DNA of 64,000 bases, taken from contig NZ_ML219768.1 in NCBI RefSeq assembly GCF_004765785.1, forward strand, positions 62,001 to 126,000, read 5' to 3'. A program made the position numbers and the translations under genes. Under the pieces are notes generated by a model. The model did not search any database and was not told where the DNA came from. It worked only from the letters and a program-made list of their open reading frames with translations. Below, one piece after another: positions 43,147-52,182 of the stretch (position 1 is the stretch's first letter; every line of letters begins with the position of its first letter). This stretch comes from Halorussus ruber (lineage in GTDB: Archaea; Halobacteriota; Halobacteria; Halobacteriales; Haladaptataceae).

Positions 43147-45092
43147 GCCAGAGCGACACCACTCCGACGACGAATCCGACCGAGGTCGCGGAATCCGCGA
43201 CGTTGCACAGCTTCCTGAACTGCTACCTCCGAGAGACCGGCGACTACGAGGTCGTGGACGCCGAGGAGGTCCCGGTGCCGACGAACGGCCGCGAGCAGGT
43301 GATTCGGGCACCGCTGCCCGAGCAGGCTACGACCCTGTACGTCCCGCTCCGGTACCTGTCGCCGACCGACCGCCACCTGTTCGACCTGCCGGGGTACTAC
43401 CGCCGAGATACGGAGGACACAGAGGACGAGGCGCTCGAACTCGACTACGTCACGCTGGCCTCGCTGGTGACGAAGGAACTCTCGATTGCTCGGGACGAGA
43501 CCGGGAACCGCGACGAACTCCTCCTCCGGGCCCTCAAGAGCTGCAAGAACGTCGCCCGGTTCGTGGAGGCCCGGCAGGACGACGCCGACCAACTCTACGG
43601 CTTCGACACGACCTTCCGGGAGGCCGAGCAGTCGCTGGTCTTCGGCCACCTGCTCCACCCGACGCCCAAGAGTCGGCAGGGCATCGCGCCCCACGAGTCG
43701 CCGACCTACGCGCCCGAGTTGGAGGGGTCGTTCCCGCTCCACTACTTCCGGGCCGACCCCGAGTTGGTCTGGCAGGACTCGGCGCTCTCCGCGACCGCCG
43801 AGGTCGATACCGGCGGCGCGGAGTCCGCCAGCGAGTGGGTGAAGGCCGCGCTCCGCGAGGACCCCGCGGTCCCCGACTCGTTCGTGGAGACCCACGTCGA
43901 GAGCGACGACGTGCTGATTCCGCTCCACCCGTGGCAGGCCGACTACCTCCTCGAACAGGACCGCGTGCGCGAGCGTCTGGGCGAGGGCCTCGAATCGCTC
44001 GGGCAGGTCGGCCGGGAGTTCCACCCGACGAGTTCGGTCCGGACCCTCTACGCGCCCGACGCCCCCTTCATGGTCAAGGCGTCGCTCAACGTCAAGATTA
44101 CCAACTCCGAGCGCACCAACAAGCGCCCGGAACTCGACCGAGGAGTCGCCATCGCACAACTGCTGGACACCGAACTCGGCGACGACCTGCGAGAGCGTTT
44201 CCCGAGCTTCGACATCGTTCGGGACCCGGCCTCGCTCACCCTCGACGTGGGCGAAGGGGCCGACGGCGAGTCCGAATCCGGCTTCGAGGTCGTCCTGCGC
44301 GAGAACGTCTTTCGGGACGGCGGGGAAGACGCCGACGAGAACGACGCCCGGAACGCCGGTCCCGTAGTCGCGCTCTGTCAGGACAGAATCGCGGGAGACG
44401 GCTCGCGGCTGGGCGAAATCGTCCGGACGCTGGCCGACCGCGAGGGGCGTTCGACCGAGGCGGTCAGTCGGGACTGGTTCCGCCGGTACCTCGAAATCTC
44501 GCTCCGGCCGATTCTGTGGCTCTACCTCGAACGCGGACTGGGCGTCGAGGCCCACCAGCAGAACGGCGTCCTCGCGCTCGACGAGGGCTATCCCGACGAG
44601 TTCTACTACCGGGACAATCAGGGCTACTACTTCCCCGAGTCGAAGTACGACGAACTGGACGACGTACTGCCGGGGGTCGGCGAGCGCGCCGACACGATTT
44701 GCCCGGACGAGGTCGCCGACGAGCGCATCCGGTACTACGTCGTGCTGAACAACCTCTTCGGCGTCGTCAACGCCTTCGGGAGCGCCGGACTGGCCGACGA
44801 GCGCGACCTGCTGGAACTCCTGCGCGAGGAGTTGGAGTACTGCCGGAGATTCGACCGCGATTCGTCCTCGCTCCTCGACGGTCTGCTCGAATCCGAGACC
44901 CTGCCCTGCAAGGCCAACCTGCTGACGCGGTTCCACGACATGGACGAACTGGTCGGGTCGCTGGAGAACCAGTCGGTCTACGCCGACGTGGACAACCCCA
45001 TCGTGACCGCGGTCGAGACGGCGAGCGGGAGCGAAGCGGACGCCGCCGACGAGACCGCCCGCGGTGCCGACTCGGAGGTGACGCCGCGATGA
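43143..45092 (+). CDS. IucA/IucC family siderophore (NIS) synthetase, first
   Basis: 649 residues. ATP and carboxylate motifs of the family are present: HPTPKSRQGIAPHES near 175, HPWQADYLL near 260, then SSVRTLYAP, PFMVKASLNVKITNSERTNK near 310, and EAHQQNGVLALDEG near 470 (His catalytic loop). The C-terminal 150 residues resemble the FhuF-like domain (LPCKANLLTRFHDMDEL). It joins citrate to a hydroxamated diamine. Its position matches rhbC. Acidic insertions such as EDADENDARN are haloadaptive. Confidence 0.92.
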   Translation: MSQSDTTPTTNPTEVAESATLHSFLNCYLRETGDYEVVDAEEVPVPTNGREQVIRAPLPEQATTLYVPLRYLSPTDRHLFDLPGYYRRDTEDTEDEALELDYVTLASLVTKELSIARDETGNRDELLLRALKSCKNVARFVEARQDDADQLYGFDTTFREAEQSLVFGHLLHPTPKSRQGIAPHESPTYAPELEGSFPLHYFRADPELVWQDSALSATAEVDTGGAESASEWVKAALREDPAVPDSFVETHVESDDVLIPLHPWQADYLLEQDRVRERLGEGLESLGQVGREFHPTSSVRTLYAPDAPFMVKASLNVKITNSERTNKRPELDRGVAIAQLLDTELGDDLRERFPSFDIVRDPASLTLDVGEGADGESESGFEVVLRENVFRDGGEDADENDARNAGPVVALCQDRIAGDGSRLGEIVRTLADREGRSTEAVSRDWFRRYLEISLRPILWLYLERGLGVEAHQQNGVLALDEGYPDEFYYRDNQGYYFPESKYDELDDVLPGVGERADTICPDEVADERIRYYVVLNNLFGVVNAFGSAGLADERDLLELLREELEYCRRFDRDSSSLLDGLLESETLPCKANLLTRFHDMDELVGSLENQSVYADVDNPIVTAVETASGSEADAADETARGADSEVTPR

Positions 45093-45676
45093 CCGGCCCC
45101 GGCGGCATCGTCTCGGCCCCCTACGACTTCCAGACCTACGACGAGGAGATAGACAAGACCGTCTCCTTCCGACAGGCCGAGATGGACGACTTGGGGATGC
45201 TCCACTCGTGGCTGAACGAGGACCACGTCCTGCCCTACTGGCAGTTGGACGACCCCCTGCCGGAGTTCCGCGACGCGCTGGCCGAGAAGTTGGCCGACGA
45301 CCACGTGACGCCCTACGTCGGCCTCCTCGACCACGTGCCGATGAGCTACTGGGAGTGCTACTGGGCAGCCGACGACCCCATCGCCGACTACTACGACGCC
45401 GACCCGACCGACCAAGGCATCCACCTCCTCATCGGCCCGCCGGAGTATCTCGGGCAGGGCTACGCCGAACCCCTCCTGCGGGCCGTGACCCGGATGCAGT
45501 TCCGCCACGGCGAGACCGACCGCATCGTGACCGAACCCGACGTTCGCAACGAAGTCGTCCACCACGTCTTCGAGCAGTGCGGCTTCGAACCGCAGTTCGA
45601 GTTCGAGATGGAGGAGAAAGATGCCCTGCTGATGATCTGTGAACGCGACCGATTCGAACAGGAGGTGGTCGCATGA
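45089..45676 (+). CDS. Siderophore N-acyltransferase (IucB/RhbD-like GNAT)
   Basis: 195 residues of the GNAT-related siderophore acetylase type: DDLGMLHSWLNEDHVLPYW at the N-terminus, CoA-loop region GPPEYLGQGYAEPLLRAV near 120, and VTEPDVRNEVVHHVFEQCGF. It acetylates the hydroxylated diaminopropane to make the hydroxamate. ATGA overlaps exist on both sides of the gene. Confidence 0.9.
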   Translation: MTGPGGIVSAPYDFQTYDEEIDKTVSFRQAEMDDLGMLHSWLNEDHVLPYWQLDDPLPEFRDALAEKLADDHVTPYVGLLDHVPMSYWECYWAADDPIADYYDADPTDQGIHLLIGPPEYLGQGYAEPLLRAVTRMQFRHGETDRIVTEPDVRNEVVHHVFEQCGFEPQFEFEMEEKDALLMICERDRFEQEVVA

Positions 45677-47097
45677 GCGACATTCACGACGTTCTCGGGG
45701 TCGGACTCGGCCCGTTCAACCTCGGTCTGGCGGCGCTCCTCGACGGGGCGAACCGAGAAGAAGAAACCGACGTGGACGCCGTCTTCCTCGAACAGGACGC
45801 CGAGTTCGCGTGGCACGAGGGAATGTTAATCGAGGGCACCACGCTCGAAGTCCCCTTCCTCGCGGACCTCGTGACGATGGCGGACCCGACCAACCCCCAC
45901 AGCTACCTCAACTACCTCCGGGAGCGCGACCGCCTCTACGAGTTTTACTTCTACGAGACCTTCCAGATTCCTCGCCGGGAGTACGACGACTACCTCCGGT
46001 GGGCCGCCGAACGCCTCGATTCGTGCCGGTTCAGTCGCCGAGTCGAGGATGTCGAGTGGAAAGACGGGGGCGACGAGGACAACGAGGCCGACGCGGATGG
46101 AGACGGCTACTACCTCGTCACCGCCCGGAACCTCGACGCCGACGAGGAGCTAACTTTCCGCGCTCGGAACCTCGCGCTCGGCATCGGAAGCCAGCCCCAC
46201 GTCCCCGAGAGTCTGCGGGGTCACCCCGAGACGGACGTGTTCCACACCTCGGGCTACCGGTTCCGGCGCGAGCGATGCCTCGACGCCGACTCCATCACAG
46301 TGGTCGGGTCGGGCCAGAGCGCGGCCGAGGTCTTTCAGGACCTCCTTCAGCACCAGCCAGAGGGCGACTATCGACTCGACTGGCTCACGCGCTCCGAGGG
46401 CTTCTTCCCGATGGAGTACTCGAAACTCGGGCTTCAGCACTTCACCCCCGAGTACGACCAGTACGTCTACGACCTCCCCCAATCGGTCAAAGACGACCTG
46501 ATTCCGAATCAGGACCTGCTCTACAAGGGCGTGGACCCCGAGACGAGCGCGGAAATCTACGACCTCCTCTACCGGCGGTCCATCGGCGACCGCGACCCGG
46601 ACGTGGGCCTGTTCGCCATGACCGAGGTCCGGGACATCGAAGCAGTCGGCGACGCCTACGCGCTCGACTGCCGCCAGTGGCAGGCCGACGAGTCGTTCGT
46701 CCACGAGAGCGACGTCGTGATTCTCGGCACCGGCTACCAGCGCCCGATTCCCGACTTCCTCGCCCCCATCGAGGACGCCATCGAGTGGGACGAGCAGGGT
46801 CGGTTCGGCGTCACCGAGGACCACCGCCTCGAAATCGACGTGGCGGGCGACGTGTTCCTCCAGAACGCCGAACTCCACACCCACGGCGTGGGCGTCCCCG
46901 ACCTCGGGTTGGGGTGCTACCGCAACAGCCTGTTCGTAAACCGACTGGTCGGCCGGGAGGTCTACCCCGAGGAGAGCGACACGGTGTATCAGGACTTCTC
47001 GGTCGAGCGGTTCGCCGAGCGCGCGCCGAACGCCGCTCGTCACTCCGCTCGCCAGCGCGAGAGCGAATCGACGCCGACCCCGACGCAGGACGACTGA
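45673..47097 (+). CDS. Diamine/lysine/ornithine N-monooxygenase (IucD/RhbE/SidA type)
   Basis: 474 residues. FAD loop GVGLGPFNLGLAALLD at the N-terminus, then the substrate part FLEQDAEFAWHEGMLIEG, NADPH loop VVGSGQSAAEVFQDLL near 210 and the C-terminal HGVGVPDLGLGCYRNS. It hydroxylates the primary amine of diaminopropane. The first base pair of the ATG overlaps the previous stop. The ending, RHSARQRESESTPTPTQDD, is a disordered tail. Confidence 0.92.
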   Translation: MSDIHDVLGVGLGPFNLGLAALLDGANREEETDVDAVFLEQDAEFAWHEGMLIEGTTLEVPFLADLVTMADPTNPHSYLNYLRERDRLYEFYFYETFQIPRREYDDYLRWAAERLDSCRFSRRVEDVEWKDGGDEDNEADADGDGYYLVTARNLDADEELTFRARNLALGIGSQPHVPESLRGHPETDVFHTSGYRFRRERCLDADSITVVGSGQSAAEVFQDLLQHQPEGDYRLDWLTRSEGFFPMEYSKLGLQHFTPEYDQYVYDLPQSVKDDLIPNQDLLYKGVDPETSAEIYDLLYRRSIGDRDPDVGLFAMTEVRDIEAVGDAYALDCRQWQADESFVHESDVVILGTGYQRPIPDFLAPIEDAIEWDEQGRFGVTEDHRLEIDVAGDVFLQNAELHTHGVGVPDLGLGCYRNSLFVNRLVGREVYPEESDTVYQDFSVERFAERAPNAARHSARQRESESTPTPTQDD

Positions 47098-47137
47098 CCG
47101 ACGACTGACCGACATTCAGATTGAGAAAACTACAACC

Positions 47138-48979
47138 ATGAATCCGAACGACGCCACGCTGACCGACGCACTGGACGCAGAGATTTGGGAGACGGTCGAG
47201 ACCCGACTCCTGACGAAGATGCTCGAGGAGTTCGCATACGAGGACATCCTCTCGCCCCGGAAGGTCGAGACCGGCGAGGAGCGCGCAGTCTACCGGTTCG
47301 ACCTCGGCGAGACGGCCTACCGGTTCGAGGCGACCGAGCGACTGATGGACAGCCTCCACGTCCACGACGAGACGGTCGAGCGCCGCGAGGACGGCGAGTG
47401 GAAACCGCTCGGCGACCCCCTCCGACTGCTCCGAGACCTCGGCGAGAACCGGGACCTCGACGGCCTGACCGAGGGCAACTTGGTTCGGGAGTACAAGCGG
47501 ACCCTGCTGGCCGACGCCCACATCGAGGCCAGAAATCGGGACCGCGGCGACGACTTCGACCCGCTGGAGTTGGACTACGCCGAACTCGAAGGCGAGATGG
47601 AGGGCCACCCGTGGATCACCTACAACAAGGGCCGACTCGGGTGGGGCTACGACGACTACCGGGAGTTCGCCCCCGAGCGCAAGAACCCGGTCACACTCTC
47701 GTGGGTCGCGGTCCGGAAGTCGAAGGCCACCTTCGTCTCCTGCGAGGGAATCGACCACGACTCGCTGGTCGAGAGCGAACTCGGCGACCGCTACGACGAG
47801 TTCCGGAACCGGCTCTCCTCGCAGGGGCTGGACCCGGACGCCTACTACTTCATGCCGGTCCACGACTGGCAGTGGGACAACAGCGTCGTCCCGCTGTTCC
47901 CCGACGACATCGCGGCCGACGACATCGTCCCCCTCGGCGAGGGTCCCGACGAGTACCTGCCACAGCAGTCGGTCCGGACCTTCGTCAACGTGGACGACGA
48001 CGAGAAGCACCACGTCAAGGTGCCGATGAAGATTCTGAACACGCTGGTCTGGCGCGGCCTGCCCGGCGAGCGGACCGAACTCGCGCCGACCGTCACCGAG
48101 TACATCAAGGGCGTCTACGAGGAGGACGACTTCCTGCAGGAGGAGGGACTGGTCCTCCCCGGCGAAATCGCGGGGCTGAACTACGACCACTCGGACTTCA
48201 CCGACATCGACAACTCGCCCTACCAGTACCACGAACTGCTGGGCGTCGTCTGGCGCGAGTCCATCTACACCTTCCTCGAAGACGACGAGCGCGCCATCAC
48301 GCTCTCGTCGCTGATGCACGTCGATGGGGAGGGCGTACCCTACATCTCGCGGCTGGTCGAGGAGTCCGGCCTCACGCTCGACGAGTGGCTCGAACAGTTC
48401 TTCGACACCGTCCTCCCGCCGCTGCTGCACTTCCTCTATCGCTACGGGACGGTGTTCTCGCCTCACGGCCAGAACACGATGCTGGTCGTGGACGAGGGCG
48501 TGCCCACCCGCCTCGCGGTCAAGGACTTCGTGGACGACGTGAACGTCAGCGACCAGCCCCTGCCGGAACTCGACGCGCTCGCAGACGAGATGCACGAGGT
48601 CCTCCGGAAGGAACCGCCCGAGGGCCTCTGTCAGTTCATCTTCTGCGGGCTGTTCGTCTGCGTCCTCCGGTACGTCGCCGACGTGCTGGCGGTCCACGAG
48701 GACTACCCCGAGGAGGCGTTCTGGACCCACGCCCGCGAGGCAATCCTCGACTATCAGGCCCAGTTCCCCGAACTCGAAGACCGGTTCGAGCTGTTCGACC
48801 TCCTCCAGCCGGAGTTCACGAAGCTCAGCCTGAACCGCAACCGCATCTTCGACTACGGCTACGACGACGCGCCGGGCCGACCCCACGCCTCCGAACACGG
48901 CACGGTGACGAACGCGCTCCACGAGGTCGCCGACGAGCGCCCCGACTACGCGACGACGCCGAGTCCGGCCGACGACTGA
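47138..48979 (+). CDS. IucA/IucC family siderophore (NIS) synthetase, second
   Basis: 613 residues. Family motifs: HPWITYNKGRLGWGYDDYRE near 155, PVHDWQWDN near 245, LPQQSVRTFVN and VKVPMKILNTLVWRGLPGER near 280-310, SPHGQNTMLVVDEG near 445, then a FhuF-like end (LQPEFTKLSLNRNRIFDYGY). It should add the second hydroxamate arm to the citrate half-product made by the first synthetase. It is separated from the hydroxylase by 40 bases, the only gap in the operon. It corresponds to rhbF. Confidence 0.92.
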   Translation: MNPNDATLTDALDAEIWETVETRLLTKMLEEFAYEDILSPRKVETGEERAVYRFDLGETAYRFEATERLMDSLHVHDETVERREDGEWKPLGDPLRLLRDLGENRDLDGLTEGNLVREYKRTLLADAHIEARNRDRGDDFDPLELDYAELEGEMEGHPWITYNKGRLGWGYDDYREFAPERKNPVTLSWVAVRKSKATFVSCEGIDHDSLVESELGDRYDEFRNRLSSQGLDPDAYYFMPVHDWQWDNSVVPLFPDDIAADDIVPLGEGPDEYLPQQSVRTFVNVDDDEKHHVKVPMKILNTLVWRGLPGERTELAPTVTEYIKGVYEEDDFLQEEGLVLPGEIAGLNYDHSDFTDIDNSPYQYHELLGVVWRESIYTFLEDDERAITLSSLMHVDGEGVPYISRLVEESGLTLDEWLEQFFDTVLPPLLHFLYRYGTVFSPHGQNTMLVVDEGVPTRLAVKDFVDDVNVSDQPLPELDALADEMHEVLRKEPPEGLCQFIFCGLFVCVLRYVADVLAVHEDYPEEAFWTHAREAILDYQAQFPELEDRFELFDLLQPEFTKLSLNRNRIFDYGYDDAPGRPHASEHGTVTNALHEVADERPDYATTPSPADD

Positions 48980-49236
48980 CGGGACAATCGGCGAGCGCGG
49001 AGTCGAACTGCCAACCCAGTTCGACTCCTCGCTTTGGTCCGGCAACTCGGCGGTCGCCGCTCGCGCCGCCGGAGACAACAAAATATTTGTTTTAAACATA
49101 ATTACATTTCCTTAAAATAGGAGTATATTTGTCTAACGGCGGGAGGACGCGAAAAAACGTATCGAGCGCACTTCTGACGCGGGGAGACGGCACCGGAGCG
49201 AAAGACCGAAACCACCGCCGGAGAAACCCTGACGCG

Positions 49237-50016
49237 ATGTCGAACGAGCCACGAATCGAGCGGCTCAGAGTGTATCCCGTCAAATCGCTCGACGGTATCG
49301 AGTTGGACTCGGTGGGCGTCCGGTCGAACGGGACGCTGGCGCACGACAGGACGTTCGCGCTGTTCGACGCCGAGGGCGAGGTCCTGAACGCGAAGCGCGA
49401 CGACCGGTTACACGAGATTTCTGCGGACTACGACCCGGAGACCGGCGTGCTCGCCGTCGATGCGCCGTCTGCCGAACCGGCGCGGTTCGACCCCGCGAGG
49501 AGTCCGAGCGAGGCCGAATCGTGGTTCGAGGACCTCCTCGGCGAGGAGGTGACGCTCCGCAGGGACACCGAGACCGGACTCGTGGACCGCCCGGAACTCG
49601 GCCTGTCGGTCGTCAGCACCGGGACTATCCGGACGGTCGCGTCGTGGTTCGACGAGTTGACCGTCGAGGGGACGCGCCGCCGCCTCCGGACGAACGTCGA
49701 GGTCTCGGGCGTGCCCGCCTTCTGGGAGGACCGACTCGTCGGCGAGGACGCGCCGGGGTTCGAGGTCGGCGGGACGCGTTTCGAGGGCGCGATTCCCTGC
49801 GGTCGGTGCGTCGTCCCCGAGCGCGACCCCGATACCGGGGACCCCCTGCCGGAGTTCCGCGAGCAGTTCGTCCGGAACCGACGGGAGACGTTCCCCGAGT
49901 GGGCGGACGAAGACGCTTTCGACCACCTGTTCGCACTCACGACCATCACGCGCTTCTCTGGAGAGTCCGACGGGACGCTCCGGACCGGGGCGTCCGTCGA
50001 ACTGGTCGAGGAGTAA
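49237..50016 (+). CDS. MOSC domain protein (YcbX-like)
   Basis: 259 residues. N-terminal MOSC_N barrel (IERLRVYPVKSLDGIELDSV) and MOSC core with the key Cys in AIPCGRCVVPERDPDTGDPL. The end, FALTTITRFSGES, is usual. MOSC proteins carry molybdenum cofactor with a Cys ligand and reduce N-hydroxylated compounds (mARC, YcbX). Being inside a hydroxamate-siderophore locus is notable. A longer frame from 49129 exists, but the ATG at 49237 starts the conserved domain. The AT-rich 49078-49135 spacer carries its likely promoter. Confidence 0.88.
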   Translation: MSNEPRIERLRVYPVKSLDGIELDSVGVRSNGTLAHDRTFALFDAEGEVLNAKRDDRLHEISADYDPETGVLAVDAPSAEPARFDPARSPSEAESWFEDLLGEEVTLRRDTETGLVDRPELGLSVVSTGTIRTVASWFDELTVEGTRRRLRTNVEVSGVPAFWEDRLVGEDAPGFEVGGTRFEGAIPCGRCVVPERDPDTGDPLPEFREQFVRNRRETFPEWADEDAFDHLFALTTITRFSGESDGTLRTGASVELVEE

Positions 50017-50039
50017 CGAGTTCGGCGGCCCGATGGGGG

Positions 50040-50879
50040 TCAGTCTTCGGCCTCGAACGCCGCTTCGAGGAGGCGTCGAGCGTCGTCCATCCGGGCCTCG
50101 CGTTCGGCGGGCGAACACTCGAACGACAGGCGCTCTTCCTTCACGACCTCGTGGATGCGCTCGACTCGCTCGTCGGGGACGTCGTGGTCCTCGGGAAGCG
50201 TCGAATCTATCCACTCGTCCACGCGGTCGTGCCACTGCTCGCTACCGTAGGTGCCGGTCTCGACCGACCAGTCCCAGTAGTCGGCGATTCCGTCCCAGTG
50301 TCCGCGGTCCCGTCGCCGGTCGCGGATAACCGACTTTGCGACGCGAGCGCCGTGGCCCGCCGCGATGAGGACCTGATGCGGTTGGCCCGAGAGCCACCCG
50401 GCGACGTAGAGGCCGTCGACGGGCGTGCGACCGGTCGCCTCGTCGCAGTCGACCGGATGGTCCCCTTCCTCGTGAAACGTCCCGCCGTCGAGGCCGGTCA
50501 GGTAGTCGGCGTTGTACGCGGAGGCGGCGACGACGTACTGTGCGCGGACTGCCGCACCGTCCTCGGTTTCGACGCGGAACTCCTCGTCGTCGCCGACGAC
50601 CGCCGTCACGAGGTCGTCGACGACTTCGGCACCCTCGTACCGGGCGTGAGCGCGGCCCAGTCGGAGGAAGGTCGCCGGGTCCACGGCGAGGAACCCGAGG
50701 TAGTTCTCGATGGAGTAGGACCGTCGAATGGCCGACCCGCCGCGGTCGAACACCACCGTATCGAGGCCGTAGCGAGCGGCGAACACCGCGGCCGCGAGAC
50801 CGGACGCGCCGCCGCCGACGACGACGAGGTCGTAGTCGTCCGCGTCGGGCGAGGCCGTTGGTTCGTGAGGTGTCTCCAT
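50040..50879 (-). CDS. Minimal FAD-binding protein of the thioredoxin-reductase clan
   Basis: 279 residues. FAD loop VVVGGGASGLAAAVFAARYG near 20, second FAD motif VDGLYVAGWLSGQPHQVLIA near 155. The usual NADPH domain of about 120 residues between these is almost absent, and there is no CxxC. A C-terminal region of about 90 residues (WDGIADYWDWSVETG, WIDSTLPEDHDVPDERVERI) is added. It overlaps nothing but follows the binding-protein gene by 19 bases in the same direction, so it is probably iron-regulated with it. It may be a ferri-siderophore reductase or a pathway flavoprotein. Confidence 0.82.
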   Translation of the reverse strand: METPHEPTASPDADDYDLVVVGGGASGLAAAVFAARYGLDTVVFDRGGSAIRRSYSIENYLGFLAVDPATFLRLGRAHARYEGAEVVDDLVTAVVGDDEEFRVETEDGAAVRAQYVVAASAYNADYLTGLDGGTFHEEGDHPVDCDEATGRTPVDGLYVAGWLSGQPHQVLIAAGHGARVAKSVIRDRRRDRGHWDGIADYWDWSVETGTYGSEQWHDRVDEWIDSTLPEDHDVPDERVERIHEVVKEERLSFECSPAEREARMDDARRLLEAAFEAED

Positions 50880-50897
50880 CTCGGAAGGTGACGGGGA

Positions 50898-52073
50898 TTA
50901 CGCCGTGACGATGGAGGCGAGTTCGTCGCGGTCGAACAGCTTGCCCGAGAACTTCTCGGGGAAGTAGCCGGTCGCGTACCGCTCGACGAGGAACAGATGG
51001 TGGAGCGGGCCGGGGTAGATGGGACCGCCGCGGAACACCTTGCCGTTCTCGACGGCGCGGAGCTGCGAGGCGACCTCGTGGTTCTTCATGAACTTCAGGA
51101 CGGTGTTCTCGAACTCCTTGCGGGTCTTGCCCTCGTGGCCGCGCAGGAGGATAGAGTCGGGGTCGACTTCCAGCATCGTCTCGTAGTCGATGGTCCCGCG
51201 GTCGCTCTCCGAGAGGCCCTGAACGCCCGTGCCGGAGAGGGCGTCCGTGATACCCACGTCGTGGAACGCCTTCTTGTTCGTCCCCTTGCCGCTCAGCCGG
51301 TAGGGGTAGAACGATTCCGGCTCGTTCTTGGCCTGCCAGCAGAGGAGCGCGTTCGGCCGACTGTTGGGGCCGGGGAGCTTCGTCTGTACGTCCGTGATGT
51401 ACTGGTCGTGGAAGGACTTGAGACGCTGGAACTTCTCCTGTTCTTGGTGGACCTGCGCGACCTTCTCGAAGGCCTCGTACAGCGTGTAGTACTGGTAGTC
51501 GTGCCACGAGTCGGTCCGCCGGAAGATGGCGTTCCCGAGGAACGGAGCGACGTTCTCGCGGACCTCGTCGATGTCCGAGGATTCGAGCTTGAACGCGTTG
51601 TTCTCGACGAGCCACCGCGGGTCGATCATGTGGAGGTCGCTGTCGAGCTGGTAGAACACTTCCTTCGAGATGCCCGCGTCGCCGATGAGCTTGGTCAGCG
51701 AACTCTTGTCGAGGCTCACGCCGTCGAGTTCGCCGTAGTGGTCGGTGTGGTACCGGGAGGGAAGCCCGATGCTGGTTATCGTGTCGCCGTGTCCGAGGGC
51801 GACCGCCATGTCGGCGTAGTCGGGGAAGTAGTGAGCCACCGACTCCGGCGGCTTGTCGAAGGTCACGTCCCCGGCCGGTGCCATGTTCACCGTGTAACTC
51901 GCGTCGGCCGCCGTGGTCGTCTCCTCGGTCGTGTCCGACTCCGTGGTAGTACTGGCCTCCGCCGTCGTTGTCGTCGTCCCGTCGTCTTCCGTCGAGGAGC
52001 CGGCACAGCCGGCGAGTCCAGTTGCGAGCGCACTCGCGCCGATTCCCACGAACTGCCGTCGATTGAATCCCAT
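50898..52073 (-). CDS. Ferri-siderophore ABC transporter substrate-binding lipoprotein
   Basis: 391 residues. Tat-lipoprotein signal NRRQFVGIGASALATGLAGC, then a Thr-rich linker to about residue 60. The class III helical-backbone fold follows (VAHYFPDYADMAVALGHGDT, VFYQLDSDLHMIDPRWLVEN, EVDPDSILLRGHEGKTR). It delivers ferri-siderophore to the FecCD-type permease encoded divergently. Iron box 4 lies between its TATA-like CTTATATAGG and the ATG, so expression should be iron-repressed. Confidence 0.9.
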   Translation of the reverse strand: MGFNRRQFVGIGASALATGLAGCAGSSTEDDGTTTTTAEASTTTESDTTEETTTAADASYTVNMAPAGDVTFDKPPESVAHYFPDYADMAVALGHGDTITSIGLPSRYHTDHYGELDGVSLDKSSLTKLIGDAGISKEVFYQLDSDLHMIDPRWLVENNAFKLESSDIDEVRENVAPFLGNAIFRRTDSWHDYQYYTLYEAFEKVAQVHQEQEKFQRLKSFHDQYITDVQTKLPGPNSRPNALLCWQAKNEPESFYPYRLSGKGTNKKAFHDVGITDALSGTGVQGLSESDRGTIDYETMLEVDPDSILLRGHEGKTRKEFENTVLKFMKNHEVASQLRAVENGKVFRGGPIYPGPLHHLFLVERYATGYFPEKFSGKLFDRDELASIVTA

Positions 52074-52078
52074 ACGAA

Positions 52079-52092
52079 TTAGGCCAGCCTAA
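52079..52092. promoter_or_regulatory. Iron box 4
   Basis: TTAGGCCAGCCTAA, 6 bases upstream of the binding-protein ATG and directly next to its TATA-like element (CTTATATAGG on the minus strand). Confidence 0.8.
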
Positions 52093-52114
52093 ACCTATAT
52101 AAGCGCACCGGAAT

Positions 52115-52128
52115 TTAGGCAGACCTAA
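52115..52128. promoter_or_regulatory. Iron box 5
   Basis: TTAGGCAGACCTAA, 55 bases before the permease GTG and 36 bases from box 4, in the divergent importer promoter. Confidence 0.78.
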
Positions 52129-52182
52129 ATCAGAAGCTACTAACTACTCGAAACCACAGACCCGAGTCACGGAGGACCCTAC

